A model generated the notes under the pieces. The model did no database searches. It saw nothing but the letters and a program-made list of their open reading frames with translations, and was not told the DNA's origin. Both the position numbers and the translations under genes were made by a program. 64,000 nucleotides of DNA from Larus michahellis. Taxonomy: Eukaryota > Chordata > Aves > Charadriiformes > Laridae. Where the stretch lies: contig NC_133898.1 in the NCBI RefSeq assembly GCF_964199755.1, positions 130,756,224 to 130,820,223 of the forward strand, given 5' to 3'. This document shows positions 22,101 to 32,685 of this stretch, in pieces. Every line of letters begins with the position of its first letter. The stretch's first letter is position 1.

Positions 22101-25100
22101 GGACGCTGGAGGAGCCTGCGGGCATCACATCTTGCTTCTGGTGGTGGGAAACGTCACCGTGAGACAGCTCGGCCAACGCCTCCGCTCCGTTTCACCCGGT
22201 GTTGGCAGGCGCCGGGCAGGTCAACAGAGAGCTGGTAACTCATGACTAAGCCGAATGCAGATTTAATCTTCCAGCTGGAGAAAATTGCCCTTGCTGGAAA
22301 TGTTGGGCTGGGCTGGTGAGCCTGGACTCGGCAAGAAGAGGGATGGGAGTTGTGCCGGCACTGAGGCAGCGTTCCCGGGGGGCAGACAGCCCCCAGCCGG
22401 GTCCCGGAGGAGAGGAGCAGCGTCTCACGAGCCCCGCGCTCGCCGAGGAAGAGCCGTCTCCCATCTCGCTGCCTCCTGCTGCTCGGCTAACGGAGAGCCT
22501 GGCTTTTTCCAGTGACAGATGGGTCACTCAAAATAGTCCGTGAGCATCTTGTGCTCCTGATAATAACTTGGTCTTTCCTTCTGTGTGAGGTCAGGGTCTT
22601 TTTCGGGATGGGGCTTTCCATCTCCCAGTGTGAAAGTTGGGTTTAACTCTGGTTTTTTTTGAGCTGAACTTGGGACAAACCATGCTGGGGATGAGGAGGA
22701 GAGCCATGGGTGACACGTTTCAAGGGCCAGATGGAGCAAATCCCTTATCAGGATCCAAGTCCAGAGCTGTGTTTGGGTCGTGTGATGGAAAACACCCTTT
22801 AAACCGTTTGTCACGTCGCCTGCTCTGTCTCCGTCTTGCCAAAGGTCCCCATCACCCAGACTAAGGTGCATGGCGCTAGTGACTGGTCCTTCTGGGACAC
22901 CCCCAGGGGAGGTGGCTTTCTGAGGAGGGTTTCTGACCTGCTCTTCCATAGATCAGGATCTTACATGACTCTGGAGACCTCACGTGCCGTCTCCTCCTCG
23001 TCAAGTTCTGCTGTCCCACCATCCGTCCTCTCCCTGTTGTCCCCTCTTTGTGGCCGTGTCCCTCCTGAAGACCACATCTTGCCTGGAGCCCATGAAAGGG
23101 GACTTCCTTGGCTGTGGAGAGCGGGAGAAGTTTAGTTCCTTGTTCAGTACAGGTCTGAGGCCCTGGGGACAGTGTCCTGGGATGCTGGTACAGAGATGCT
23201 CAGTGCTGGAGGATGGTTGCCTACAGCCGAGCTTTCCATCCCCATCAATAACGAGGCTGAAACAGGCCGATTTCCCTGGAAAGAGGCATGGAATGTCCCT
23301 TTTTGGGACATTTTTTGGGGCAGTGCACCTCCTGGGCTTTACGAGCTCGGGTCTCCACGTGGCTCTGGTGGCCAATGGTGGGTGTGATCAGAAAGCCTTT
23401 TGAAGGCCCCGTGGGCATTTCTACAGAGCGATGTGAAGGAATTCTTTCTCCTGGGAACACATCAAAACCGGCTTTCCCCGTCCCTGCCGTTATATAAACT
23501 CCTTTTTAACTGCTGGAGGCGTTTCCTTGGAGCCCTCCCACCCTGCTGGCGCTGGGAAGTCGGATGGAGCAAGCTGTTCCCTCTGACGCTCGGCCCCTCC
23601 ATGGCTGGGACAGCCTGGCACGGCCACCGTGTTGGGGTGCGACCGACTGCCTTGAGCTGAGCCATCATCGTCCAGCTTGTGCCGGGTCTCTGGCAGCAGC
23701 TTGTCGCCGGAGGCTGCGGAATGACACCAGCTGAAGCCTACAGAGAAGGGGCCACCTGCAGATTGAAAGACCTGGTGGCCTTCTACATGCTGTGTGGACT
23801 CGCCGTGTTCACTGGAAGGAGCTAAATTTCTGGATGGGGAAACTGAGGCACAAAGTCCGTCAGGAGGAATAAACTGCTGGTGGTGGAAAGGAACCTCTCC
23901 AGGAGCTTGGATCTGCTTCAACCACCCATCGTCTCTGTCCTCCTGTGGTCTGAACGTCCCCGCTGGTGCATCCTCAGCAGCATCCTCAGCCGTTGTCTCA
24001 TTTGAATCTCACAGGTCCAGTTCCAGCCCTGGCTAATGACAGCACAAGCCTTCGTTAAGCCGGGCTCATGAAAAATAAATAGTCCTTGGACAAAGCCAGC
24101 GAAATTTGTTGCAGGATTGATCAGAGCCGCAGCGCCGGGAACGCTCTGAGAAACGCCGTCCTTAATTTTTTAAGGGCTGAATTATTCAGTGCCCCATTGG
24201 GGTGGCTCGAACGCCACCACGACAGTGAATTTAGCACGCTTCTGCAGCATCTTCTTCGCAAGCCTTCAGCCAAAGCCACCCAGTGTCCCTTGTGCCGTGC
24301 CGTGGGTGGCCGGGGAGGGGGACAGAGAGGTCCGTGCTCGTCACCCAGGTCCGTTAGCGCGTCTGCCACCCCCCTAAGAGCAGTGGAGAGCTGGAGCACT
24401 TCAGGGTCTTATTTCTCCTGGGAGGTGGGAAGGGAAGACAGAGGAATAAGAGAAACCGGCCAAGATGTTCCTCCAGCCTGCGGTGGGTTCGTGACCGGTG
24501 TCCCCAGTTGCAGAGGTGACGGGTTTGTGTTTAACGGCCCAGGAGTATCTTTTGCCCGTGAAGTGCCTGTTTGCTTCCTGAGCTGCGCCATCCCTGCTGT
24601 CCTGCAGCAGGGAGTTCCCCTCTTTAAATGCATTTAAACATAGATTATTTTTTTTTTTATAGCTTCTGTATGCATTTAAATAGGTTTAAATGCGGTGGGA
24701 GCCCACCAGCTCCTTATGGCTTGGTCCTCACCCACCCTTCCAGACTCCTTGGACCTCCACCGCGTCCTCTAGCACCTTTCCTCAGCCAAATTGCCAGGCT
24801 AAATGCTGTTTTCCACCTCCTAATCTGCCTTTTAGGTGGGAAATTTAAGCTCCTCGTGCAGGAGAACCCTGAGCAGGGCAGGTAACCCCGGCTGAGCTTC
24901 GCCCTGCTCGGCATCATCTGCCCGGGCGCTGCTCCCTTAGAGAGCTCAGCCCATCTTCCCCCCTCCCTGGGGGCAGTTAGGAGGGTGAAACGAGAATGCA
25001 CTCTATAAATATTAATGCCATTATCAATTCTCGGTCATCGCCGTTCCCTCGCCTGCTTCCAGATCTCCGGCTTTCATGTCGAGTGGCCCAGCGAGGCGGA

Positions 25101-28100
25101 AGAGAATAATGGCAAGGGAGCAGGTTGCTTGAAATATTTAAGCCTGAGTTATCTAAGACATTGCAAATAATATATGTGTCAGAGGAGCCGGGCTCGGATT
25201 TTGTGCTTATATAAGATCTGCATGCTATTTTTTTTTTTTTTCCTGGCCTCGTGATTTTCTTTATCGCTGGGATAAACTCAGCTTCTCGAGCTGCTGCCGA
25301 TGACCGGGAACAAGGCACGGGACCGAAAGGATTCATGGCACAGCTGAGGTCACCAGAGAGACCTGCAGAGCATCCCTGGACGGTGGCAGGGGTGGAATCG
25401 GCCTCCCCAGACCCGCTGGGAGGCTGGTGAGGGTGGGTCAGACTCAGACAGGACATTTCTTCCCTTGATCTTTGCAGCTTTGGGGCTTCCTGAGCTGGAG
25501 GTGGGTCTAGTCCAACCCCTCTGGCAGGCGGCTGGACTAGATGATCTCCAGAGGTCCCTTCCAACCCCTACCATTCTGTGATTCTGTGATATACGTGTAC
25601 TAACGCAAGGGTTTTCTCAGCCAGGAAGGTCTCTGATCTGCTGCTGAACCCACGCAAACTTTTAACCAGCTGCAGACTGGCCCAGCTGAGCGACCTGCTG
25701 GGTGGAGGAGGGCTTCTTTTGGTCCAGGCCAACCACTTCCTAACCCTCACCTGACCCCCAACCCTTTGGGGGCTGTCTCAGGCACCTGGGATGGATCCCT
25801 CAAGCCCAGCTCCTCCCAGACCACCCAGTGCCTAAACCCCTTCACCACTACTGGGCCCTCCTAGTCCAAACCCAGTTGGGTTTGGCCTCAGTGCACGGAA
25901 GTGACTCTTCCAACTGGTGCTCAGACATCGTCCCCGATGCGGCGGGATCCCGGCAGACACAGGCAGCACAGTAGAATCACAAAGTGGTTTGGGTTGGAAG
26001 GGACCTTAAAGATCACCCAACCCCCTGCCATGGGCAGGGACACCTCCCACTAAACCCTTTTGCCAGTAGGCAAAAAGGGGAGGCTGAGCATCCATCTCCT
26101 CTCCCAAAATGTGAGCTCTCCATGCTCCCTGACTCCCCTTCATTGCCTTGATGGACCTACGGGACTTCTTGTGCTTCGTCCTCCACAGCACCTTGGCCAC
26201 ATCTGCCCCTTGTCCTTTCCCCAAGGACCATCTGCAGCAACCAAACCTTCATCGCAGGGTGCTTGACCCTCATCTCAGCGAGCTTTTGAGGGTGTTTGCA
26301 AGCAAGAAAGCCCACAGCTTCTCTTGACCTGGCCTTTACGAAGCAAAGGGATTTGTTCTGGGCTCCTGTGAGGGAAGTAAAGAGGAACAAAATCCCCCAG
26401 GTCTCCTGCATGCTCCAGGGTCATCTCCGTTGCGTGCGTTGGCCACGTTACAGCAACAAGATTTCCACCACCCCAACCTCTGCCTCTGACTCCGGCGCTC
26501 AGCCAGCAGACAACGTCCCCAAGGGCTTGCCGAAGCCGGCTGGCTCGCTGCCTTCAGCTCTTGCCCGCTGCGCTGTAATTATCCTACAAAGTCGCAGGGC
26601 TTATTTTCTTCAGAGCGATCTTCCTCTATCGGCCAGGATCAAAAGCGCACATTGAAAAGGTCGCCCCCGCCAGCGATTTGCCTCTGCACTCAAAACGCCG
26701 TGGCTGGAAGGCAAACAGACGTCGGCAGGATCACCTTGGGAGAGCTGAGTCCTTCTTTCCCGGACTTGTTTTAGCTACGCGAGGCATTTGTTCCGAAAGC
26801 GAACCGATGAAAAAGTGGGGTCACAGCTTTTGCCCGGCTTCTACTTGCGCAATCATTAACTGTTCACAACGTAAGAACTTCTCTGGCCAGAAAATAGGCT
26901 GTTTGGGGAACATTTTAGAGAGATCTTGTGGCTTTATGGGAGTTGCAGATGTGAAGATGAAGACAACAGCATTAGCATTAATCCTCACCAATTCCAGGAA
27001 TATACTATTTGTCTTCCCATCCTCCCCGCTTTAACGGGACCACGGCATTACGGCCACAAAGACCCTCACCTGATGGCAGGGTCATGGCAAGATGCTTGTT
27101 GCTAAAGCATCCCAGCCTGGTGATTAATAGCTCATTAAGACAAATAACTCAAAGGACCAAAGGAGGAACTCAAAACCCAAAGGAGCAGCTTCATAGCTAA
27201 GGTTGCCACGACCTTCTTGGGGTTGTCTCCATGGGTCATCACACCTTCTCCTGGGTCAAGCAACCTCCTCGAAGCAAAGCTGCTGGGTTTGTAAGTCTTT
27301 CTGCGAAGCTGGGGAAGATGCCTGCAGGAGGAGCAGGGGGTGGTTGGAGAAGCTGTTTGCAAGAGGGAGAGGTGTTGGCCCGGCTGAGATGGCACCATGC
27401 ATGGGGTCCCTCCAGCCTTGCATGCATGGTCATGGAGAAGGGACAAGGGCTGAAGGGTCTTTTCGTTTCTGTGTCAGGCACCGGGTTTTCCTCCAAGTAG
27501 CCCTGGGACAGGACCCTGGTGGCCCTGGGAACAGGCTGAGTATGTGCCAGGGCTGTGGTCACCCCCTCGAGCCCCATCACCTGCATCGTCCTCCCTGTCC
27601 CCTGCCCGCTCAGGCTCCCCATGCCTCGCCATCCTTGGCTCATCCGAGAGAGCTGCCTTTCTTAAAGCTCTTTTTTGTGTCTTTATGAATAATTTGGCAA
27701 TTCTGCAGCTGAAGCCGGGGACAGCTCTGGGACGGGGCTGTGTAAGGCTCCATCCTCTGGAGTCCCGGGGCTCTAGAGCTGCCGAGGGCTGTGCTGCCAG
27801 GGATTGAAAGCTGGGGAGGGCATCCTTGACACTGGACCGGGAGGTGGATTTTGGAAGCCCTCGGCATCCCCTGCCGTGTGGTTGGTGGCTGGAGGGTCCC
27901 CATCTGTGCTGCCTCGCGTCTGGGAACACCTGACGGAGCAGTCTGGGGGCTGCAGAGGTGTGATTCCAGGAGGACGTGGGGTCTGAGCTGGGACGTGTGC
28001 CAGGTGCAGCTCCAGCAGCATCCTCAGGATGGGGAGCTCTGCAGAGGTGACAACGGGCATGCCCTGTTCCCTTCCCAAACATGAGGTCCATGGTCTCTGT

Positions 28101-31100
28101 GAGCCCCTGGGTGCGTGGCTGGGCTGTACTGGCTCCCCTCCAACCCAGAGCTCACGGAAACTCTGCAGACACTCTTCGGACCTACCTCAACCTCCCTGGG
28201 AGTCCTCTGAGATGCCTCCACCCCCTGGGATCCCTTCTCTGGGCCGGGAAAAATCACCAACCAGCCCCCGTTTCTCTGGTTGTTGCAGGTCCTTGATCAC
28301 CTCGAGGACCACCTAAAGAGATCCCAATACTTCCGATTCCTGTGGTTCCCTCACAGCGAGAACGTCAGCGTCATCTACCAGGACCCCACCAACAAGGCAG
28401 GTCCCACCAGGCTCCATGTGGGAAGGGAGAAAGGCCCATGGACAAAGCTGAGTGTCCTCCCAGAGACAGCGGTTTAGGATGGGCTTCTGCTGGGGAAGGG
28501 CTGATCAGGGAAATGGCGTTTTGGGGCTGGGCTGGGCTCTGCCCGTGCTCTGTGGTCTGGGGGTCCCAGCACACAGATACAGCTGGGGCTGTCCAAACTC
28601 TCAGCATCCTCACAGAATCATAGAATTGCCCAGGTTGGAAGGGGCCTTTCAGATCATCGAGTCCAACCGTTAACCCAACACTGCCAAGGCCACCACTACC
28701 CCATGGCCCTCAGCACCGCGTCTGCCCGGCTTTTCAATCCCTCCAGGGATGGCGACTCCACCCCTGCCCTGGGCAGCCTCTTCCAATGCTTCACAACCCT
28801 TTCCAGGAGGAAATTCTTCCCAATATCCATCCTAAACCTCCCCTGGCGCAGCTTGAGGCCGTTTCCTCTTGTGCCAGGGCCTGTTCCTTGGGAGAAGAGC
28901 CCGACCCCCCCTGGCTACCCCCTCCTTTCAGGGAGCTGTAGAGAGCCAGAAGGTCTCCCCTCAGCCCCCTCTTCTCCAGGCTGAACACCCCCAGCTCCCT
29001 CAGCCGCTCCTCACCAGACTTGTGCTCCAGACCCCTCACCAGCTCCGTTGCCCTTCTCTGGACACACTCCAGCCCCTCAGTGTGGGCTGGTTGTGGCCGT
29101 GTTTCATCAGAGGAGAGAGATCTGGGGAGCCCTGGGGTACCCTTCTCCAAACCCCTGCTCCCAGTTTGGTCCAGGCATTTTCTCCCACCTTCATGACTGC
29201 TGGCAAGAAAGCTGCAAACCCTGGTAGTCCCTAATGACCATCATCTTCCTCTGCTTGGCTTTGCAGCCTGCCTCTTCCTCCGCCAGCTGGTTGTGGGATT
29301 ATGCTGTTGGCTATTACTTGCTGGAGTTTCTGCTCTGGATCAGGTAGGAGCATGCTCTGGGCAGCCGCTGGGGACGCGTGGGGTTGGGTAGGTTTCACCA
29401 GGGCTGGCCTCATCCAGATCTGTTCTCTGCACCTCTACATCGACACCTGCGCTGCTTTGCTGGGAGTCCCAGGGACGACGGCAAAAGAGGACTGTGACCC
29501 GGAGCACCCCCATCCCTGGGGAAGGAGGAAATGCTTGTTCTCCTCCAAGCATGTTCCTGTGCAGGAGGAGCGGCTTTGGGCTGGGATTGATGTCTGGGGC
29601 TGCACTGCCCTCTCGTGTGCACAGAGATCATAGAACCATAGAATCGTCTCGGTTGGAAGAGACCTTTCAGATCATCGAGTCCAACTGTTAACCCAGCACT
29701 GCCAAGGCCACCACTACCCCATGGCCCTCAGCACCACATCTGCCCGGCTTTTCAATCCCTCCAGGGATGGCGACTCCACCACTGCCCTGGGCAGCCTCTT
29801 CCAATGCTTCACAACCCTTTCCAGGAGGAAATTGTTCCCAATATCCATCCTAAACCTCCCCTGGCGCAACTTGAGGCCGTTTCCTCTTGTGCCAGGGCCT
29901 GTTCCTTGGGAGAAGAGCCCGACCCCCCCTGGCTACCCCCTCCTTTCAGGGAGCTGTAGAGAGCCAGAAGGTCTCCCCTCAGCCTCCTCTTCTCCAGGCT
30001 GAACACCCCCAGCTCCCTCAGCCAAGTACAGGGGGACGGTCACTGCCCCACTCCTGCTGGCCACACTAGTGCTGACACAGGCCAGGATGCTGGTGGCCTC
30101 CTTGGCCACCTGGGCACACTGCTGGCTCATACTCAGCCATTGTCGACCAACACTCCCAGCTCCTTTTCCGCCGGGCAGCTCTCCAGCCTCTCTGCCCCAG
30201 CCTGGAGCGTCCCTGGGGTTGGTGTGACCCAAGGGCAGGACCCGGCACTTGGCCTTGTTGAACCTCACACCATTGGCCTCGGCCCATTGATGGAGCAGAG
30301 TGCTGAGGTTGCGTGGGTTTGCAGCAGCAAAGAAGCTTTTTGGGGGACAGTGTTGGCTGTGAGCATGCCCTGAGCACCAGGGTGGAGAGAGGAGACCCCT
30401 CGTGGAGGCTAGGCTGGGAAGCAGGACCCTGGTGGCACAGGAGAGCCAAGCTGTACTCCATGAAGAGGGAGAAGAAGGACTGGCCACTTAGGACTCTGCC
30501 AAGGGGTCCACCCTCCCACTCCACCCTGTCCCCGGTAGCTCCGGGGTCAGGTCTCACCTCCTGCTCTCTCCCCTGCAGCACCTTCGTGCCCAGCTTGGTG
30601 TCTTGGATCAACCGCTTCTTCTTCTGGCTCCTCTTCAGCTCCCGGGTGGAGAATATTGCCATCAGCTACAAGATCTTCAACTACGAGTGTCGCTTCAAGC
30701 AGCACGTTCAAGACTGGGCCATCCCCATGTAAATGGCTCTCAGACCCTCCCTGCCCAGCCCCAGCTGGGCTCAGTGTCCAAACCACATGCCATCCCCTGC
30801 CTGTGCTCTACCTGGAGCAGGAGCAAAGCCATGGGGAAAGGGACCTGGCTAGGAGACACCATTCCTACCTGCTAGTTTAGCATGGGGACCCTTCTGCATC
30901 CCTGTCCCGGGGTACCAAATCCACACCATGCCATGTCTTGGGGCTTTGTGAGCCCAAAGCAGTGGGAGGGATGCGTTGGGACCTGCCAAGCCATTCCCTA
31001 GATTAGCATGGGGCCAGGGATGGAGCTGTGGGGATGGGGTTTCAAACCTAAAGGGAGCTGGTTGTGCACATGCCAGTGTTAACTGGGGCTGGGGGCTTCT

Positions 31101-32365
31101 CCGGGGCAGTGAGAAGACAAAGGAAGCCTTGCTGGAGCTGAAGGCTGCCTTGGAGAACAACCCCAAGATGGTGGCTCACTACCCCGTGGAGGTGCGCTTC
31201 GCTCGGGCGGACGAGATCTGGCTGAGTCCCTGCTTCCAGCGGGACAGCTGCTACATGAACATCATCATGTACAGGTGATCCGTGTCCACATTCTGCCCCC
31301 TGTCTCCTCCTCCTCTTCCTCCCTGGGTCAGTGTGCTGGTCCACCAGGAGCCGTGCCCAGCGACCCAGCACCAGCAAACACCCAGCTCAAACCCTGGGGT
31401 GGATGGGGTGGCCTTGGAGAACCCTAGAGCCACCCACTCCTTCTTCTTGAGGATGTTGTCCTATGTCAGAGTCCATTGGCCAAGTGCTGGTGGCATGCTG
31501 GTTCCCAGAGCTTTTCCTTCACCTGGTCAAAGAGGCCATGATGGGGGATTGGCCATGGGTTGACCTTCTCCCCAGTTGGGGGTTTCTCGGGGGCGTTTTC
31601 TGTGTGTGAAATCCCCCCACAGCCCCTGCTAATGCCTTCGCTGCCCAATGCCCACCCAGGCCCTACGGGAAGAACGTCCCCCGCCTCAACTACTGGCTGA
31701 CCTACGAGGGCATCATGAAGAAGCATGGTGGGAGACCACACTGGGCAAAGGTACCGATGGCTCCGCTCCTCCGGGAGGAGAGGGTTGGTGGAAGGGGGCC
31801 CCTTCTCCATCATGACTCCTCATGGGAGCGGGGGGTTTGCAGTCGAGTGGGGGTCAGAGAAAGGCCCCCACATCAGGTTGGTCCCAGAGGGAGATGGGCG
31901 CCTCGAGGAGATGGTGTTCCCCTGTTTGCTACCCACCCTGGGCACGTAGATAAAGGGGAGGAGGTCCCACCACTTCTTCAGGGGCTTCCCACAGCACGTG
32001 GTGGTGAGGGCCCAGGGTCAGTGATATATTGATAAGGGGATGGAAGTCCCACCACTTCTGCAGGGGCTTCCCACAGCATGTGGTGGTGTGGGCCCAGGGC
32101 CAGGGCCACGTAGATAAGGGGATGGAAGTCCCACCACTTCTGCAGGGGCTTCCCACAGCACGTCAGGGGGTGGGCCAGGGCCAGTGACACGTTCCCCAGT
32201 GATGGGCAGCCCCCCCAGACACTTTGTCTCCTGCAGGCCCACAGCTGCACCCGGAAGGACTTCGAGAAGATGTACCCAGCCTTCCCCAAATTCTGCTCCG
32301 TCCGGGAGAAGCTGGATCCCACGGGGATGTTCCTGAACGCCTACCTGGAAAAGGTGTTCTACTGA
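13187..32365 (+). CDS. GULO: GULO, L-gulonolactone oxidase, complete, 12 coding exons
   Basis: Flavoenzyme of the ER membrane that oxidises L-gulono-1,4-lactone to the precursor of L-ascorbate, the last step of vitamin C synthesis. Coding exons: 13187-13189, 14763-14864, 15507-15632, 16904-16998, 19066-19156, 19849-20034, 28289-28396, 29267-29343, 30579-30728, 31110-31274, 31660-31750 and 32237-32365. Joined they give 1323 nt, 440 codons plus stop, the length of rat GULO, with no internal stop or frameshift. Landmarks: [10 protein letters not shown] in the FAD domain with the His at residue 54 (covalent flavin site in the family), [54 protein letters not shown] and the end YLEKVFY. The start ATG was chosen because the conserved second exon begins with VHG directly after an AG acceptor and lacks its own ATG, while 13187 offers GGGATG followed at once by donor GTAAGG. 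One donor is GC (see 28397). Confidence 0.96.
13190..14762 (+). other. GULO intron 1
   Basis: Donor GTAAGG, acceptor TTTTGGTCCAG. Single-copy sequence without CR1; a T-rich tract near 13476-13490. No gene seen inside. Confidence 0.7.
14763..14864 (+). CDS. GULO: GULO exon 2
   Basis: 34 codons, residues 2-35, starting [17 protein letters not shown] and ending SVEEIRE; donor GTAAGA. This is the start of the FAD-binding domain. A TTG-initiated frame through the intron is not the start. Confidence 0.95.
15244..15345 (-). mobile_element. CR1 LINE 3' end (reverse), GULO intron 2
   Basis: Starts GGATCGTAGAATGGTTTGGG, the reverse of a CR1 3' end, with the GTCACCTAGTCCAACCCCCA block. Only about 100 bases. 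Confidence 0.8.
15507..15632 (+). CDS. GULO: GULO exon 3, flavin site
   Basis: 42 codons, residues 36-77. It contains [19 protein letters not shown]; the His at codon 54 is the position that binds FAD covalently in this family. Donor GTGAGA. Confidence 0.97.
16196..16350. repeat. GT/CA-rich microsatellite, GULO intron 3
   Basis: Alternating purine-pyrimidine sequence rich in TGTGTG, GCACAC and ACACACAC steps, with ATATATA near 16276-16299. Such tracts can adopt Z-DNA; no gene here. Confidence 0.7.
16904..16998 (+). CDS. GULO: GULO exon 4
   Basis: 95 nt, residues 78-108 plus two bases of Asn109. It starts [19 protein letters not shown]; acceptor TTTGCAG, donor GTGAGT. Confidence 0.96.
18358..18782 (+). 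mobile_element. CR1 LINE 3' fragment, GULO intron 4
   Basis: Same orientation as the gene, from GGAGCCCCTCTGCTGGGAGG to CCATCCTGTGATTCTATG. Ends about 280 bases before exon 5. Confidence 0.9.
19066..19156 (+). CDS. GULO: GULO exon 5
   Basis: 91 nt completing Asn109 and encoding residues 110-139 with [17 protein letters not shown], a strongly conserved flavin-pocket segment. Acceptor CCCCCAG, donor GTGAGA. Confidence 0.97.
19157..19848 (+). other. GULO intron 5
   Basis: 692 bases of single-copy sequence; no repeat or gene recognised. Confidence 0.7.
19849..20034 (+). CDS. GULO: GULO exon 6
   Basis: 62 codons, residues 140-201, with [19 protein letters not shown] and [19 protein letters not shown]; acceptor CTCGGCAG, donor GTACGA. 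Confidence 0.97.
21418..21915 (-). mobile_element. CR1 LINE 3' fragment (reverse), GULO intron 6
   Basis: About 500 bases starting ATCATGGAATGACAGAATGG and running back to the CR1 block around GGGGCCTCCTCTGGCCCCGC. Confidence 0.9.
25500..25591 (+). mobile_element. CR1 LINE 3' end, GULO intron 6
   Basis: Contains GGCTGGACTAGATGATCTCC and ends CCATTCTGTGATTCTGTG. It belongs to the subfamily with AGAGGTCCCTTCCAACCCCT. Confidence 0.8.
25973..26054 (-). mobile_element. CR1 LINE 3' end (reverse), GULO intron 6
   Basis: Starts AGAATCACAAAGTGGTTTGG and includes CCCCTGCCATGGGCAGGGAC; about 80 bases. Confidence 0.8.
28289..28396 (+). CDS. GULO: GULO exon 7
   Basis: 36 codons, residues 202-237, [20 protein letters not shown] through QDPTNK. 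The exon must end after the AAG of NK to keep frame with exon 8, which puts GCAGGT (not GT) at the donor. Confidence 0.93.
28397..28402 (+). promoter_or_regulatory. GULO: non-canonical GC splice donor, GULO intron 7
   Basis: AAG followed by GCAGGT. The only nearby GT (28401) would leave phase 1 and throw exon 8 out of frame. The GC donor gives [14 protein letters not shown], the same length as rat. GC-AG introns are a known minor class processed by the standard spliceosome. Confidence 0.75.
28611..29090 (-). mobile_element. CR1 LINE 3' fragment (reverse), GULO intron 7
   Basis: Starts CACAGAATCATAGAATTGCC and contains CATGGCCCTCAGCACC and CGGCTTTTCAATCCCTCCAG. Nearly identical to the reverse copy at 29628 across exon 8. 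Confidence 0.9.
29267..29343 (+). CDS. GULO: GULO exon 8
   Basis: 77 nt, residues 238-262 plus two bases, with [18 protein letters not shown], a hydrophobic helix; acceptor TTTGCAG, donor GTAGGA. It is flanked on both sides by direct CR1 copies. Its length is not a multiple of three, so skipping or deleting it breaks the frame. Confidence 0.95.
29628..30325 (-). mobile_element. CR1 LINE fragment (reverse), GULO intron 8
   Basis: About 700 bases starting AGATCATAGAACCATAGAAT. It extends further 5' into the element than the intron-7 copy, to the block GGCACTTGGCCTTGTTGAAC near 30250. Confidence 0.9.
30579..30728 (+). CDS. GULO: GULO exon 9
   Basis: 150 nt, residues 264-312 plus split codons, with [13 protein letters not shown] and [15 protein letters not shown]. 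It ends CCCAT before donor GTAAAT; the TAA seen on reading through is intronic. Confidence 0.96.
31110..31274 (+). CDS. GULO: GULO exon 10
   Basis: 165 nt, residues 314-367 plus split codons: [35 protein letters not shown] and SCYMNIIMY. Acceptor GGGGCAG, donor GTGATC. Confidence 0.96.
31660..31750 (+). CDS. GULO: GULO exon 11
   Basis: 91 nt, residues 369-398: [20 protein letters not shown] and GGRPHWAK. Acceptor CACCCAG, donor GTACCG. The HWAK motif is characteristic of the aldonolactone oxidase C-terminal domain. Confidence 0.97.
31941..32190. repeat. about 80-bp tandem repeat, three copies, GULO intron 11
   Basis: Three copies of a unit with GTCCCACCACTTCTKCAGGG and GGCTTCCCACAGCAYGT. 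The array stops about 45 bases before the exon 12 acceptor, inside the zone where branch point and pyrimidine tract must lie. Confidence 0.85.
32237..32365 (+). CDS. GULO: GULO exon 12, C-terminus
   Basis: 42 codons and TGA (32363-32365): [37 protein letters not shown]. The final residues match the mammalian enzyme almost exactly. Confidence 0.97.
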   Translation, partial: AHSCTRKDFEKMYPAFPKFCSVREKLDPTGMFLNAYLEKVFY

Positions 32366-32685
32366 TGGGGGCAATGCAGGGGATGGAGGAAAAATCAGCC
32401 ACCACCCCCAGTTCTTGGGACACCCCATAGCTCATACCGTCCTCTGTGGTCCCAAGGTGCTGCACCCCCAGCCCCCATCTGCCTTCATCTGTTGTGACAG
32501 CATCCCGCGGGCAGGGTCGTGCTCTGCCCTTGATGTTAACAGGGCTCTGCGGTGCCTGGAAATCTCTCCTGGAAGCCAGCAGCTCACGGGGGACCATGTC
32601 CCTGTGCCTCCAAGGCCTGTACAGCCCCAAGCGCCTCCTGTCCCAGCCAACATCTTAATAAAGAACTTCCCTTGAGCAGACCTTG
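32366..32685 (+). other. GULO: GULO 3' UTR
   Basis: Short 3' UTR ending a little past the AATAAA at 32657. No repeat inside. Confidence 0.75.
32657..32662 (+). terminator. GULO: GULO poly(A) signal AATAAA
   Basis: Canonical signal 292 bases after the stop codon, followed by the GT-rich stretch CTTGTCTGAGCCTGTGCTTT. Confidence 0.85.

Larger units (their letters stand above)
20035..28288 (+). other. GULO intron 6, 8.25 kb
   Basis: The longest GULO intron. It holds three CR1 fragments (21418, 25500, 25973) and otherwise single-copy DNA. The part from 24050 to 25260 is AT-richer than its surroundings and free of recognisable repeats. No nested gene found on either strand. Confidence 0.7.

Noticed and set aside
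28397-28403. GT donor at 28401 for GULO exon 7
   Set aside because: It leaves phase 1, and exon 8 would then be read out of frame; the GC donor at 28397 restores family length.
30721-30733. Apparent premature stop (TAA) after GULO QDWAIP
   Set aside because: The TAA is within donor GTAAAT; splicing at 30728 keeps the frame into exon 10.
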